This document shows positions 8,960 to 17,163 of a stretch of DNA of 64,000 nt, piece after piece. Under the pieces are notes generated by a model that was given only the letters and a program-made list of their open reading frames with translations, ran no database searches and was not told the DNA's origin. This DNA is from Bacteroidales bacterium (GTDB taxonomy: Bacteria; Bacteroidota; Bacteroidia; Bacteroidales; Tenuifilaceae). Positions within the stretch are counted from its first letter, which is position 1; each line of letters starts with the position of its first letter. Location: the NCBI GenBank assembly GCA_013141385.1, contig JABFRB010000022.1, positions 156,106 to 220,105 of the forward strand, written 5' to 3'. The position numbers and the translations under genes were made by a program.

Positions 8960-9045
8960 GACATCTTGTTATTTATGTGATATTTGGATTGATACAAAAT
9001 GTTACCTCGTAAAATTAAATACTGTAAATCACCAAACTAGCATCT
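8960..9045. repeat. Diverged intergenic repeat, second copy
   Basis: GACATCTTGTTATTTAT, then ATATT and GATACAAA, then ACTGTAAATCAC.AAAC.AGC appear in the same order and similar spacing as at 5268-5370. This indicates two decayed copies of one element. The remainder of the gap contains a TCGCA-type palindrome. Confidence 0.45.
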
Positions 9046-9056
9046 CAACTCAATTA

Positions 9057-9071
9057 ATCGCATTTTGCGAT
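9057..9071. repeat. Dispersed 15-bp palindrome ATCGCA-TTT-TGCGAT
   Basis: ATCGCATTTTGCGAT has 6-bp inverted arms. A half copy CATTTTGCGATA follows at 9081-9092. The same palindrome recurs at 9427-9441 inside the neighbouring gene, and at 25328, 42709 and 42858. Confidence 0.6.
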
Positions 9072-9099
9072 ACAATATTTCATTTTGCGATATTCCCAA

Positions 9100-11661
9100 C
9101 TACATCCCAGTGGCTCTTTTCAAATTATCAACCGATTGTAAAACCTTATCCCTTAAGGTTTTTTGCAGTTCCTGATTATCCTTTAACCACAAATCAACAA
9201 TTTGGTAAGACTCCTTTGAGCTATAACCCCAGAAGGTAGCCTCAAGCCACGATTTTGGGAAAAAGATATCACCCGTTCTCTGTATCTCGGGCAAAAGATC
9301 AAGCGATGGCTTAATGTACTTTATTGAATAGCTAGCCCTTAAAGGGTGATGTAAGTAATGAAGAGCCTCAATAACCCAAGGCTCAGGTCTCCTATTTGCA
9401 GCATTTGCTAGGCTTTTAAAAAATATATCGCATTTTGCGATATCAGGTGTAACCGCATTCCTCACAAACCTGAACTTAGCCAAACGATCAGCGTTCTTAA
9501 TCCTCAGCTCCTGAGCATTAAGAATGCTATCCGTATTTCCAAAACCTCGAACAGCCAGCTCATAGGCAAGCGTCATATAATCCTGCTCATCAAGCTTAAC
9601 GCCCTTAAGCGGCATCTCGTTATTCCAAACCCTAAAAATCTGCCGCTTTGCCACATCGCTTAGGGCAATCCTTGTAAAGGTTTTGAATAGTGGCTTTCGC
9701 TCATCATCACCGATATTGCTGGAATGCAAAAGCCAAAAAAAGCAGCCCTCCAAGTGGGTACAATTCTTCTGCCGCTGCTCCTCCGTAAAAAACTTCCACC
9801 ACACCACCTCAAGCGTATTAAGCAGATACTGGCGGGTTTGCGGCTCAGTCTCTCTCATCAGGCTCGAAAATAGGTATGTGTAGTACTTACTGGCATCAAT
9901 CCTACCGTTTAGGAAGAGCTCGTTGAGCATCACGAACCACGAGGCGCGGGTAAGATTATCCTTAATTGTAGATGCCCCGTTTAGCAGCATTTGCAGCGAT
10001 AGCGAATCGGGATAAAACGTACCATACCCCTTACCATCGGAATTAGGGAGAATCCAGCTGTTTAGAGGTTTATTGCTAAGAAGCTCAACAACCGCTGTAT
10101 CGCCCGTCATACCGACATTGTACACATGCCTTTCATTTCCAACATTTTGGGTAACGCTAAGTTTCATGCCCATTTTCGATGATTTCTTCCCCACCTTCGA
10201 TTGAATCAAGCTATAACAGTTGATATTCCCATTGCTGCCAAAGGTAACATTCGAAGTAATTTGGGGCATTCCCGGCATATCTACCCACGCTTTGCTCCAT
10301 TCCGCAAGATTCTGAGATGTAAGCGGATCAAGAATCGATACCAAATCCTCCCAATCCGCATTATCCATGCTGTACATCTGCAAATATTGTCTAAGACCTT
10401 TTCTGAATGGCTTCTCTCCCATCAGTAACTCAAGCTGCATCATCATAATTGGTGCTTTGTTGTAGATAATATCGCCGTAGAGCGATCCTGCAAACAGGAG
10501 ATTATCCAACTTCTGCCTTATTGGGTTTGCCCCCTCAGTCCTATCAACCGAATACGCCTGTGGGTAGTGCGATAGCAGAAAATTCAGCTGATGATTGATA
10601 TTGGAGTACTGCGGATTCACAATTTTATCGGCCATAAAACCAGCAAAAACCTCCTTTAGCCAAACATCGTTGAACCAGCGCATGGTGACCAAATCGCCAA
10701 ACCACTGATGCGAAACCTCATGGGCAATAAGGTTTGCTTGGCGCAATTTCTGATTCACCGATGGATTCTCATCCAAAAACAGCTGCGAATCGCGGTAGTA
10801 TATAGCCCCAGGATGCTCCATTCCGCTGTACTGAAAATCGGGAATTAGGATGATATCCAACTTCCCAAAAGGGTATTCGATACCCGTGTAATCCTTTAGC
10901 CAGTCAAGCGAATGGAAATGCGAATTAAAGATTACATCGAGGTTACGTCGAACTTTAAGGCTATCGTTTTCGCGATGATAAAGAGTGATAGACCTTCCAT
11001 CCTGTTTGCTACTAATGGTATCGAACCTACCCGCAACAAAAGCAAAAAGATAGGTGCTTAATGGCCTTGTTGCCCCGAATAGAAGGGTTTTAGTAGAATC
11101 CTTAGTGGTAGTTTGCATCAATGCTCCGTTCGTTACGGCTGTCCACGATTTAGGGATATCCAGCGAAAGCTGGTAGATAGCCTTTAAATCGGGCTGATCG
11201 AAACACGGGAAAGCGGTTGAAGCCCTATCGGGAACAAAAAGGGTATACAGAAAATCCTCCTTCCGATTCAAAGAGCCCTCGCCAGCAGTAAAATCAATGG
11301 ATACGCTGTTCGCTCCCTGCTTCACCCTCCCCTTCGGGATAATAATATGACCATTCCCAAAACCATACCTTATCTCGTCCCCATCAATACTTACCGCCTT
11401 GATATTCGACTCATCCTCCCTAAAATCCAGCACAATATCCTTCCTCTCCTTAGCGTTAAACGCTATATCCACCTTACCCTTAACTTTTCCCGCTTTATTT
11501 GCAGGGATATAAAAGTGCAGCGAGTAGCTAACGCCACTAATCAACTCCTTCCGCTCCTTTGCCAGCTGAAGTGACACGCCGTTCTCGGGAGATTTGGTGC
11601 AACTATTTAGAATGATGCTTGTGAATAGCAGTATTATAGGGAATTTCAGAGAGGTTTTCAT
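9100..11661 (-). CDS. M1-family aminopeptidase, lipoprotein
   Basis: This protein of about 853 residues has the exopeptidase motif GMEHPGA and the zinc site HEVSHQWFGD with the third ligand in NDVWLKEVFAGF, a complete M1 (aminopeptidase N-like) set. The length matches full-size M1 enzymes, with an N-terminal beta domain, catalytic domain and long helical C-terminal domain. I choose the ATG at 11661 (MKTSLKFPIILLFTSI). The two codons before it begin with TTG and are less likely. The lipobox LNSC gives a lipidated Cys, so it is anchored to a membrane. Palindrome ATCGCATTTTGCGAT occurs inside the coding sequence at 9427-9441. Expected activity is removal of N-terminal residues from peptides; the specificity is not readable. 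Confidence 0.88.
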   Translation of the reverse strand: MKTSLKFPIILLFTSIILNSCTKSPENGVSLQLAKERKELISGVSYSLHFYIPANKAGKVKGKVDIAFNAKERKDIVLDFREDESNIKAVSIDGDEIRYGFGNGHIIIPKGRVKQGANSVSIDFTAGEGSLNRKEDFLYTLFVPDRASTAFPCFDQPDLKAIYQLSLDIPKSWTAVTNGALMQTTTKDSTKTLLFGATRPLSTYLFAFVAGRFDTISSKQDGRSITLYHRENDSLKVRRNLDVIFNSHFHSLDWLKDYTGIEYPFGKLDIILIPDFQYSGMEHPGAIYYRDSQLFLDENPSVNQKLRQANLIAHEVSHQWFGDLVTMRWFNDVWLKEVFAGFMADKIVNPQYSNINHQLNFLLSHYPQAYSVDRTEGANPIRQKLDNLLFAGSLYGDIIYNKAPIMMMQLELLMGEKPFRKGLRQYLQMYSMDNADWEDLVSILDPLTSQNLAEWSKAWVDMPGMPQITSNVTFGSNGNINCYSLIQSKVGKKSSKMGMKLSVTQNVGNERHVYNVGMTGDTAVVELLSNKPLNSWILPNSDGKGYGTFYPDSLSLQMLLNGASTIKDNLTRASWFVMLNELFLNGRIDASKYYTYLFSSLMRETEPQTRQYLLNTLEVVWWKFFTEEQRQKNCTHLEGCFFWLLHSSNIGDDERKPLFKTFTRIALSDVAKRQIFRVWNNEMPLKGVKLDEQDYMTLAYELAVRGFGNTDSILNAQELRIKNADRLAKFRFVRNAVTPDIAKCDIFFKSLANAANRRPEPWVIEALHYLHHPLRASYSIKYIKPSLDLLPEIQRTGDIFFPKSWLEATFWGYSSKESYQIVDLWLKDNQELQKTLRDKVLQSVDNLKRATGM

Positions 11662-11702
11662 GTTCAATCTAAGGCTTAAAGTTTCGGAATAAAGATATAT
11701 AA

Positions 11703-11816
11703 AACTCTAATGTTTAGAGTTAGGATTGTAAATCCATATTAGACTCTTTCAGGTCTATCGACTCTGAAAGGTCATGCGTTGAAGCATAACCTGATAGAGT
11801 TCGAAGAACTTATCAG
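11703..11816. repeat. Series of three hairpins
   Basis: AACTCTAA/TTAGAGTT (11703-11721, 3-nt loop), an imperfect GACTCTTTCAGGTC/GACTCTGAAAGGTC pair (about 11742-11777), and CTGATAGAGTTC/GAACTTATCAG (11791-11816) follow one another upstream of the M1 gene. They look like remains of intergenic palindromic repeats. Confidence 0.5.
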
Positions 11817-11867
11817 AGTTTGTCCACTTAACCAAACTTCTAAAATCAACATTCGTTGTTCCTTGTT

Positions 11868-11962
11868 CTTAAATCTTTGTGCAACTTCGTGTAACACTTT
11901 GTGAACCTTCGTGTAATAGATATTCCACAAAACACACAAAGCAGTCACAAAGCACACAAAAT
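11868..11962. repeat. Degenerate fold-back with CTTTGTG/CACAAAG words
   Basis: The left side repeats CTTTGTG and CTTCGTG words; the right side repeats CACAAAG words in the opposite sense, so the stretch can fold back on itself. The rest of the 494-bp gap 11662-12155 shows nothing I can name. Confidence 0.4.
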
Positions 11963-12155
11963 GATATGCAGCAATTAAGCGAGAATGAACTTGGATACGT
12001 GTGAGTTTTAAAATTTAAAATGATAAATGAATTGTTTGATAGTTTAAACAGAATACTATACTTTTATAAAAATATAAAAGGTAGAACTTTAAGTTATTTT
12101 GATGAATCGGCCAGAAAATATTAAGTGAATTAAAGAAAATTAAAAAACGTAAAAT

Positions 12156-12998
12156 ATGGACATTGATAAATTAAAAGTTAAAGATTTGATCCGAGGGATA
12201 ACAAATCTTTCTCTAGGAAGTATAGTATCTATATTATCATTTTTACTCAGTATCCTAATAGGTTCTTTTTCACTAGGTCAATACTATGCAAAACTAACTT
12301 TTAAATCTGAAAAGAATAATTATCCTATTGAGATGATCGATGATGATTTTCTTTCTTTACAAAATAGAATAAAAAACACGCCTGCAATAAAAGTTTTTGA
12401 ATCAAATAGAAATAGTTTAAAAAACGAAAAATGGATTGAGGCTTATTCTACATTCAGTTCTTATATGCAAAACTATTTAGCACCCTCAGGTCCAGATTTT
12501 TTAAAATATCATTATCGTATGCTAAATAAATACAGCAGTAAATTATATATACCTATTAATGTTTCTGATTCAAAAGTTGAGTATTTTGTTTATTTTGAAT
12601 ATTCTGATGTTCGACCAATTTTGTCAGAATTTGAGTCACTAATTACAAGACCTATTGAAGATGTATTATCTGCAGAACAAATTAAGAAATTGAAGCACGA
12701 CATTGTAATAGAATTGCCAAAACACTATATAATAAAAGACTCTATTGAAATAGCCAACTATGTAAATAATTGTTTTAAGATTTTGAGATATAGAGATTTG
12801 GTTTCTAAAAGATTTTCATTGATAGATGAAATTGGAAGAAAAAATAATCTTGAGCCAATTTATGTCAAACCCTTAGCACAAGGAGATTATCGAGATTCCG
12901 AATGTGAAGCATACTCAAAATTAACATTAATAAAGGAAGGAAATGACTGGAAAGTGGAAGAATTTAACACAATGCTTATTTCAAGAAAAAATGAATAA
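12156..12998 (+). CDS. Hypothetical single-pass membrane protein
   Basis: I do not recognise this 280-residue product. A single hydrophobic segment at about 19-44 (LSLGSIVSILSFLLSILIGSFSLGQYY) is followed by a charged, mostly helical soluble part with many Lys, Tyr and Asp. No catalytic motif is visible. There is no cleavable signal peptide, so the N-terminal segment is probably an anchor. The gene is noticeably more AT-rich than the M1 genes on its left. A dispersed repeat begins 10 bp after its stop codon, and two further unknown genes follow. It therefore belongs to an accessory patch, probably acquired. Confidence 0.65.
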   Translation: MDIDKLKVKDLIRGITNLSLGSIVSILSFLLSILIGSFSLGQYYAKLTFKSEKNNYPIEMIDDDFLSLQNRIKNTPAIKVFESNRNSLKNEKWIEAYSTFSSYMQNYLAPSGPDFLKYHYRMLNKYSSKLYIPINVSDSKVEYFVYFEYSDVRPILSEFESLITRPIEDVLSAEQIKKLKHDIVIELPKHYIIKDSIEIANYVNNCFKILRYRDLVSKRFSLIDEIGRKNNLEPIYVKPLAQGDYRDSECEAYSKLTLIKEGNDWKVEEFNTMLISRKNE

Positions 12999-13007
12999 TA
13001 TCCTGAT

Positions 13008-13138
13008 AGCGCGGATTTAGCAAAGCGTAATCCGTGCTAAGGCAAACTAAGCACCAAATACTAAACCTAGCCGTAGTGAGCTAGGTTTACTGCTAAATAG
13101 GCATTTGCAATGCCGCCATTAAGGCGTTAGCCTTAAAT
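13008..13138. repeat. Dispersed repeat, copy A
   Basis: This begins AGCGCGGATTTAGCAAAGCG and contains the hairpin AAACCTAG-CCGTAGTGAG-CTAGGTTT, then GCATTTGCAATGCCGCCATT and GGCGTTAGCCTTAA. Copies B and C share these blocks in the same order. The 658-bp gap 12999-13656 is mostly made of copies A and B; beyond 13405 I see no feature. Confidence 0.75.
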
Positions 13139-13170
13139 CTTCTGCTGTTCACGGATTGCTTTCAGCGAAC

Positions 13171-13405
13171 TCGCAAAAAACGCTCGGTTAGCGAAGCGTA
13201 TCTACTTCGTAATTAAACAGAGGTCTCCTGACCGCACCAATTCAAAATAATAATCCTTCTTGCTAAAACAAACCAAACATCTAACATTAAACCTAGCCGT
13301 AATAAGCTAGGTTTAATGCTAAATATGCATTTGCAATGCCGCCATTAAGGCGTTAGCCTTAAACTAAGACATCCACAAAGAAATATGGAATAACCATTAT
13401 TGAAT
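13171..13405. repeat. Dispersed repeat, copy B (left flank of two-gene cassette)
   Basis: This shares AACTCGCAAAAAACGCTCGG, CTAAAACAAACCAAACATC, the AAACCTAG/CTAGGTTT hairpin and AATAACCATTATT with copy C at 14623-14835, in the same orientation. Together they bracket the genes at 13657-14447. Confidence 0.75.
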
Positions 13406-13656
13406 TACCAAATAACTAACAACTACCGCACATTAGTCAAAGGTCATCTATTGTGCACAATTACACAACTCCAACCAAATCAAAATAATAGCAGACAACT
13501 TATAGATTTTTACGGTATTAAAAGATTAGAATTTTAAAAAAATCTAGTGTAGTACATGCTCCATCAATATTCCCAAATAACAATATTCAAAAAAATGACT
13601 TCCGATGAAAATTTTAAAGCCTGTTGTTTTTCAGAGACCTCTAAAAGAGTTAAATT

Positions 13657-14178
13657 ATGCAAAAAAAGAATTCGGAGGTAGCCGAAAATCCGATAAAGAG
13701 TAGGCGAAATTTATATAATATTTCTATGGATCCATGCACAGAATTAGATCAGGATTTGACCATTGAAATTGGAGCACATTCTGAAATTAAAAAACAAATC
13801 TTCATTCGGTTTTTATTGGGATTACTCAATCTTGATTGGCTTTACGACATTTTGATTACAAAAATTCGTGGTGCAGAATGGACTGATATTTTAAACGCTC
13901 TTCTAAACTTAGACATTGCTGCTGCTATATGGTGGTTAATAAAGTTACTACAAGAGGTAGGGCTCAAAGATTTAGTTCCTCAACTTTTAAAAAGAATTGG
14001 ACCTTGGGCACTTGCAATTTGGGTAGTAACAATTGTAGCTGATATTGGTATTTTAATTTATCGATTATCTAGAGAATCGGATAGGTACGAACAAGCACTT
14101 AAAGATTTGTACAACTCATCGAATTGCGAAATGAAAGATGAGATTTTTAAAAAACATGGATTATCAATTCCTAAGTAA
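13657..14178 (+). CDS. Small hypothetical membrane protein, cassette gene 1
   Basis: No family is recognised. The 173-residue product has a polar N-terminus (1-45), two or three amphipathic hydrophobic helices rich in Leu and Ile (about 46-110, with IWWLIKLLQEVG), one strong transmembrane segment (about 115-136, GPWALAIWVVTIVADIGILIY), and a charged tail. There is no signal peptide. The architecture resembles small pore-forming or membrane-disrupting proteins, but also many membrane-protein accessory subunits, so the function is open. An 82-residue gene follows 20 bp later on the same strand. Direct repeats of about 145-200 bp flank the pair, as expected of a mobile or exchangeable cassette. 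Confidence 0.6.
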   Translation: MQKKNSEVAENPIKSRRNLYNISMDPCTELDQDLTIEIGAHSEIKKQIFIRFLLGLLNLDWLYDILITKIRGAEWTDILNALLNLDIAAAIWWLIKLLQEVGLKDLVPQLLKRIGPWALAIWVVTIVADIGILIYRLSRESDRYEQALKDLYNSSNCEMKDEIFKKHGLSIPK

Positions 14179-14198
14179 AATATTAAACTATAATTATT

Positions 14199-14447
14199 AT
14201 GGGTAGATTACTTAAATTACTTGCTCTGATTGCAAGATTCGGATTAAAGATTGGGAAAAGAATATTTGAATTGGAAGAGTTAGCAGCAAGTCTAGCCAGC
14301 AAACTTAGGGTGCTAATGCGTCTGGCAGATTATGAAAAAGACAGTGTACGTGCAACTAGGCTTCTTGTAAAAGCCATGGAAGTCGAAGAAAAAATGAAAG
14401 AGGCAGCCCGCAAAGCCGCCCGATTAAGAGCAGGATTAGGTGAATAA
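14199..14447 (+). CDS. Small basic helical protein, cassette gene 2
   Basis: This 82-residue product is predicted all-helical and rich in Ala, Leu, Arg, Lys and Glu, without cysteines. Residues 1-25 (MGRLLKLLALIARFGLKIGK) form a cationic amphipathic helix. Residues 26-80 look like a coiled coil (VLMRLADYEKDSVRATRLLV...). No homologue is recognised. It follows cassette gene 1 with a 20-bp gap, so the two are very likely co-expressed and may act together, for example as partner subunits or as toxin and antidote. That is inference only. The ORF is short but its composition is coherent and its ATG is close behind the upstream stop. Confidence 0.5.
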   Translation: MGRLLKLLALIARFGLKIGKRIFELEELAASLASKLRVLMRLADYEKDSVRATRLLVKAMEVEEKMKEAARKAARLRAGLGE

Positions 14448-14622
14448 ACAAGGTAAAAAATCATTTGCTAACTCAACAAAAAGTTTTTTTAAATATCTGT
14501 TGGTTAAAATTTAAGATTACTTCCAAATGTGGATTTGAAAATTTAGGGTTCTTTTGCTCAAGTTATTAGATTTTTTGTTTTTAAAATTGATTATAAACAA
14601 ACTGTTTTGACATTTCTCCTTC

Positions 14623-14835
14623 TAGCGCGGATTTAACTTCATCCAACTCGCAAAAAACGCTCGGTTAGCAAAGCATAATCCGTGCTAAAACAAACCAAAC
14701 ATCAAATAGTAAACCTAGCCGTAGTGAGCTAGGTTTACTGCTAAATGGGCATTTGCAATGGGCGTTTGGCTTAAGCCTTCTACTGGGAGTTCTAAGACAT
14801 CTACAAGTAAAACAGAATAACCATTATTCATTGGT
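14623..14835. repeat. Dispersed repeat, copy C (right flank of two-gene cassette)
   Basis: This runs TAGCGCGGATTTAA, AACTCGCAAAAAACGCTCGG, GCATAATCCGTGCTAAAACA, the AAACCTAG/CTAGGTTT hairpin, and AATAACCATTATT. It matches copies A and B in order and orientation. The rest of the 514-bp gap 14448-14961 shows nothing else, apart from a TAATTTTG (-7-like) at 14912-14919 before the MarR gene. Confidence 0.75.
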
Positions 14836-14961
14836 GAGCCAAGTGCATTCTTAACCCCGTTACTTTTTGGACTTAATCACCTCAATCTGAAACATCATAA
14901 AATTCTTTGTTTAATTTTGTAGATAATGGAGTTTGAGTAAATATCAATAAATCACAAAGAA

Positions 14962-15402
14962 ATGTTTAACCACGAAAAGGATATCACCTCATTTGCATTT
15001 GTTCTCTACCGCTGTGCCATTGCTTTCAGAAATGAATTGAATAGAGAATTCAATCAGGTTTTTGGTGAAGATCTTAATGCTGATTTCTGGTTTATTCTAA
15101 CTGTTCTTTGGGAGGAAGATAACCTCTCTCACAATATCCTTGCTGAAAGGGTTAGTCGCGATAAAGCATCCCTGTCCCGAACACTTGATATTATGGAAGA
15201 GAAAGGGCTGGTAAAAAGACTTTCTGTTGTTGGCGATAAAAGAAGTTCAAAAATTGCCCTAACCCGTAAAGCAAATGAGTTGAAATCAAAAGCCACAGAA
15301 ACTGCAATTCAATTTAGCCAATATGAACTAAAAGGATTAAGCCCAATAGAGATAAAAGAACTCTCAAGAATGCTTAATCAGGTCTTTTCAAATCTGAAGT
15401 AA
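14962..15402 (+). CDS. MarR-family transcriptional regulator
   Basis: This 146-residue protein has the MarR winged-helix core: NADFWFILTVLWEEDNLSHNILAERV (helices 2-3), the recognition region SRDKASLSRTLDIMEEKGLV, and the wing RLSVVGDKRSSKIALTRKA with the Asp-x-Arg of the family. Terminal helices for dimerisation are present at both ends. Such regulators usually bind a palindrome near their own gene and respond to small molecules. The nucleoside permease gene follows 208 bp downstream on the same strand and could be a target, though there is no direct evidence. Confidence 0.9.
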   Translation: MFNHEKDITSFAFVLYRCAIAFRNELNREFNQVFGEDLNADFWFILTVLWEEDNLSHNILAERVSRDKASLSRTLDIMEEKGLVKRLSVVGDKRSSKIALTRKANELKSKATETAIQFSQYELKGLSPIEIKELSRMLNQVFSNLK

Positions 15403-15610
15403 AATTAATTTAAATCCTAATTAGGTTTTTATTACAAAATTCTACATAAATATATTTGAATCGTATAGTCAATAGGCTGTTATACCCTACTATAATCTGA
15501 TTTTGCTTTTTCTCACAAAATAAAATGCAATCTCTTTTAGAATCTATTTTTCTTACTACTTTTAAACCCACTAGAAATTCAATTATTCGAAAAATAAAAC
15601 ATAAAGCTTT

Positions 15611-16867
15611 ATGAATATTAAGTTACGATTAACAGCAATGAGCTTCTTGCAGTTCTTTGTATGGGGAGCTTGGTTAATAACAATAGGTACTTACTGCTTT
15701 AACGCTAAAGGTTGGTCTGGTGCACAATTCGGAGCCATATTTTCGACGCTTGCACTCTCTTCGCTATTTATGCCTGCAATTACAGGTATTATTGCTGATA
15801 AATGGATAAACGCTGAGAGATTGTATGGAATTCTACATATTCTCTACGGTGTAGTTCTTTTATTTGTACCACAGGTAAATGATCCTGGCACGTTATATTA
15901 CGTTATCTTTCTTGCTATGATATTCTACATGCCAACGATATCACTATCAAATTCAATATCATATAACATCTTAAAAAATAATAATTTTGATATAGTTACA
16001 GTCTTTCCTCCCATCAGAGTTTGGGGAACAATCGGATTTATTGTTGCAATGTGGATAACAAATCTTTCGGGAAGTAAAGCAAATGCCAACCAATTTATTA
16101 TAGCAGCAGTTATAGCAATTGGACTTGGAATATATTCATTTACACTTCCAAAGTGCCCACCACAGAAATCTATTTCAAAAGATGCTTCCATTCTGGAAAT
16201 GCTTGGACTTAAAGCTTTCAAATTATTTGCAAACCTTAAAATGGCTTTATTCTTCATCTTTGCAATGTTTCTTGGGGGTGCGCTTCAGCTAACAAATATG
16301 TATGGAGATTCATTTCTAAATGACTTTAGTCTCATACCCGAATATGCTAACTCCTTTGTAGTAAAGTATTCTACTATTATAATGTCCATTTCTCAAATAT
16401 CCGAAACGTTATTTATTCTTACCATACCATTCTTCTTAAGTCGTTTTGGCATTAAAAAGGTAATGCTATTTAGTATGATAGCTTGGGTGTTGCGTTTTGG
16501 GCTATTTGCTTACGGCAATCCATCACCAGAGTGGTTCTGGATGATTATTGTTTCATGTATTGTTTATGGAATGGCGTTTGATTTTTTCAATATATCTGGT
16601 TCTTTGTTTGTTGAGACCACAACTGACCCCTCAATAAGATCGAGTGCGCAAGGATTATTTATGATGATGACCAATGGTTTTGGAGCTTATTTGGGTAGTA
16701 AAATTAGTGGTTTTGTTATTGATAAGTATTATACTTCAGCAACTGGAAAAGATTGGCATGGAATATGGCTTTCCTTTGCATTATATGCATTGATTGTTGC
16801 AATTCTATTTGCCTTGTTTTTTAAACATAAACACGATCCTAAAGCTGTTGAGAATTTCAGCCATTAA
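15611..16867 (+). CDS. Nucleoside permease, NupG/XapB family MFS transporter
   Basis: The 418-residue protein has about 12 transmembrane segments and opens with MNIKLRLTAMSFLQFFVWGA, the characteristic start of the nucleoside:H+ symporter (NHS) family. Further family-like signs are SLFMPAITGIIADKWINAERLYG between helices 2 and 4, and FNISGSLFVETTTDPSIRSSAQGLFMM in the C-terminal half. It would import nucleosides with protons across the inner membrane. With secreted nuclease-like proteins at 5574 and 52647, it could take part in nucleic-acid scavenging (inference). It ends at a good terminator and is probably monocistronic. Confidence 0.88.
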   Translation: MNIKLRLTAMSFLQFFVWGAWLITIGTYCFNAKGWSGAQFGAIFSTLALSSLFMPAITGIIADKWINAERLYGILHILYGVVLLFVPQVNDPGTLYYVIFLAMIFYMPTISLSNSISYNILKNNNFDIVTVFPPIRVWGTIGFIVAMWITNLSGSKANANQFIIAAVIAIGLGIYSFTLPKCPPQKSISKDASILEMLGLKAFKLFANLKMALFFIFAMFLGGALQLTNMYGDSFLNDFSLIPEYANSFVVKYSTIIMSISQISETLFILTIPFFLSRFGIKKVMLFSMIAWVLRFGLFAYGNPSPEWFWMIIVSCIVYGMAFDFFNISGSLFVETTTDPSIRSSAQGLFMMMTNGFGAYLGSKISGFVIDKYYTSATGKDWHGIWLSFALYALIVAILFALFFKHKHDPKAVENFSH

Positions 16868-16890
16868 TACTATTAAAATTTAACAATATA

Positions 16891-16924
16891 AACCCTAATT
16901 ATTAAATTGGTTAGGGTTTTTTCG
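16891..16924 (+). terminator. Rho-independent terminator
   Basis: AACCCTAA/TTAGGGTT stem with a 12-nt loop followed by TTTT, 24 bp after the permease stop codon. Confidence 0.85.
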
Positions 16925-17163
16925 TTCTCAATTAATATTAATGTGAATATCAGTATTCTTGCCAAGTTGCAATTTTATTATCCCAACAAATTAAAAAAAA
17001 TCGAATACCGTCGTAATCATTATGAACGTTTCTGAAGTTATTTTAAACATTTTAAACTTAATATAAGCACATATGGAATTAAGGTTTATTAAATGTATAT
17101 TTACATTAAATAGCGTATACCGAAAAGCTAAAATAGAGTAGGATAAAATAAAACTTTAAAATT

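Noticed and set aside
8916-9239. 107-codon plus-strand frame upstream of the M1 gene
   Set aside because: It covers a decayed repeat and then the antisense of the M1 gene's 3' end.
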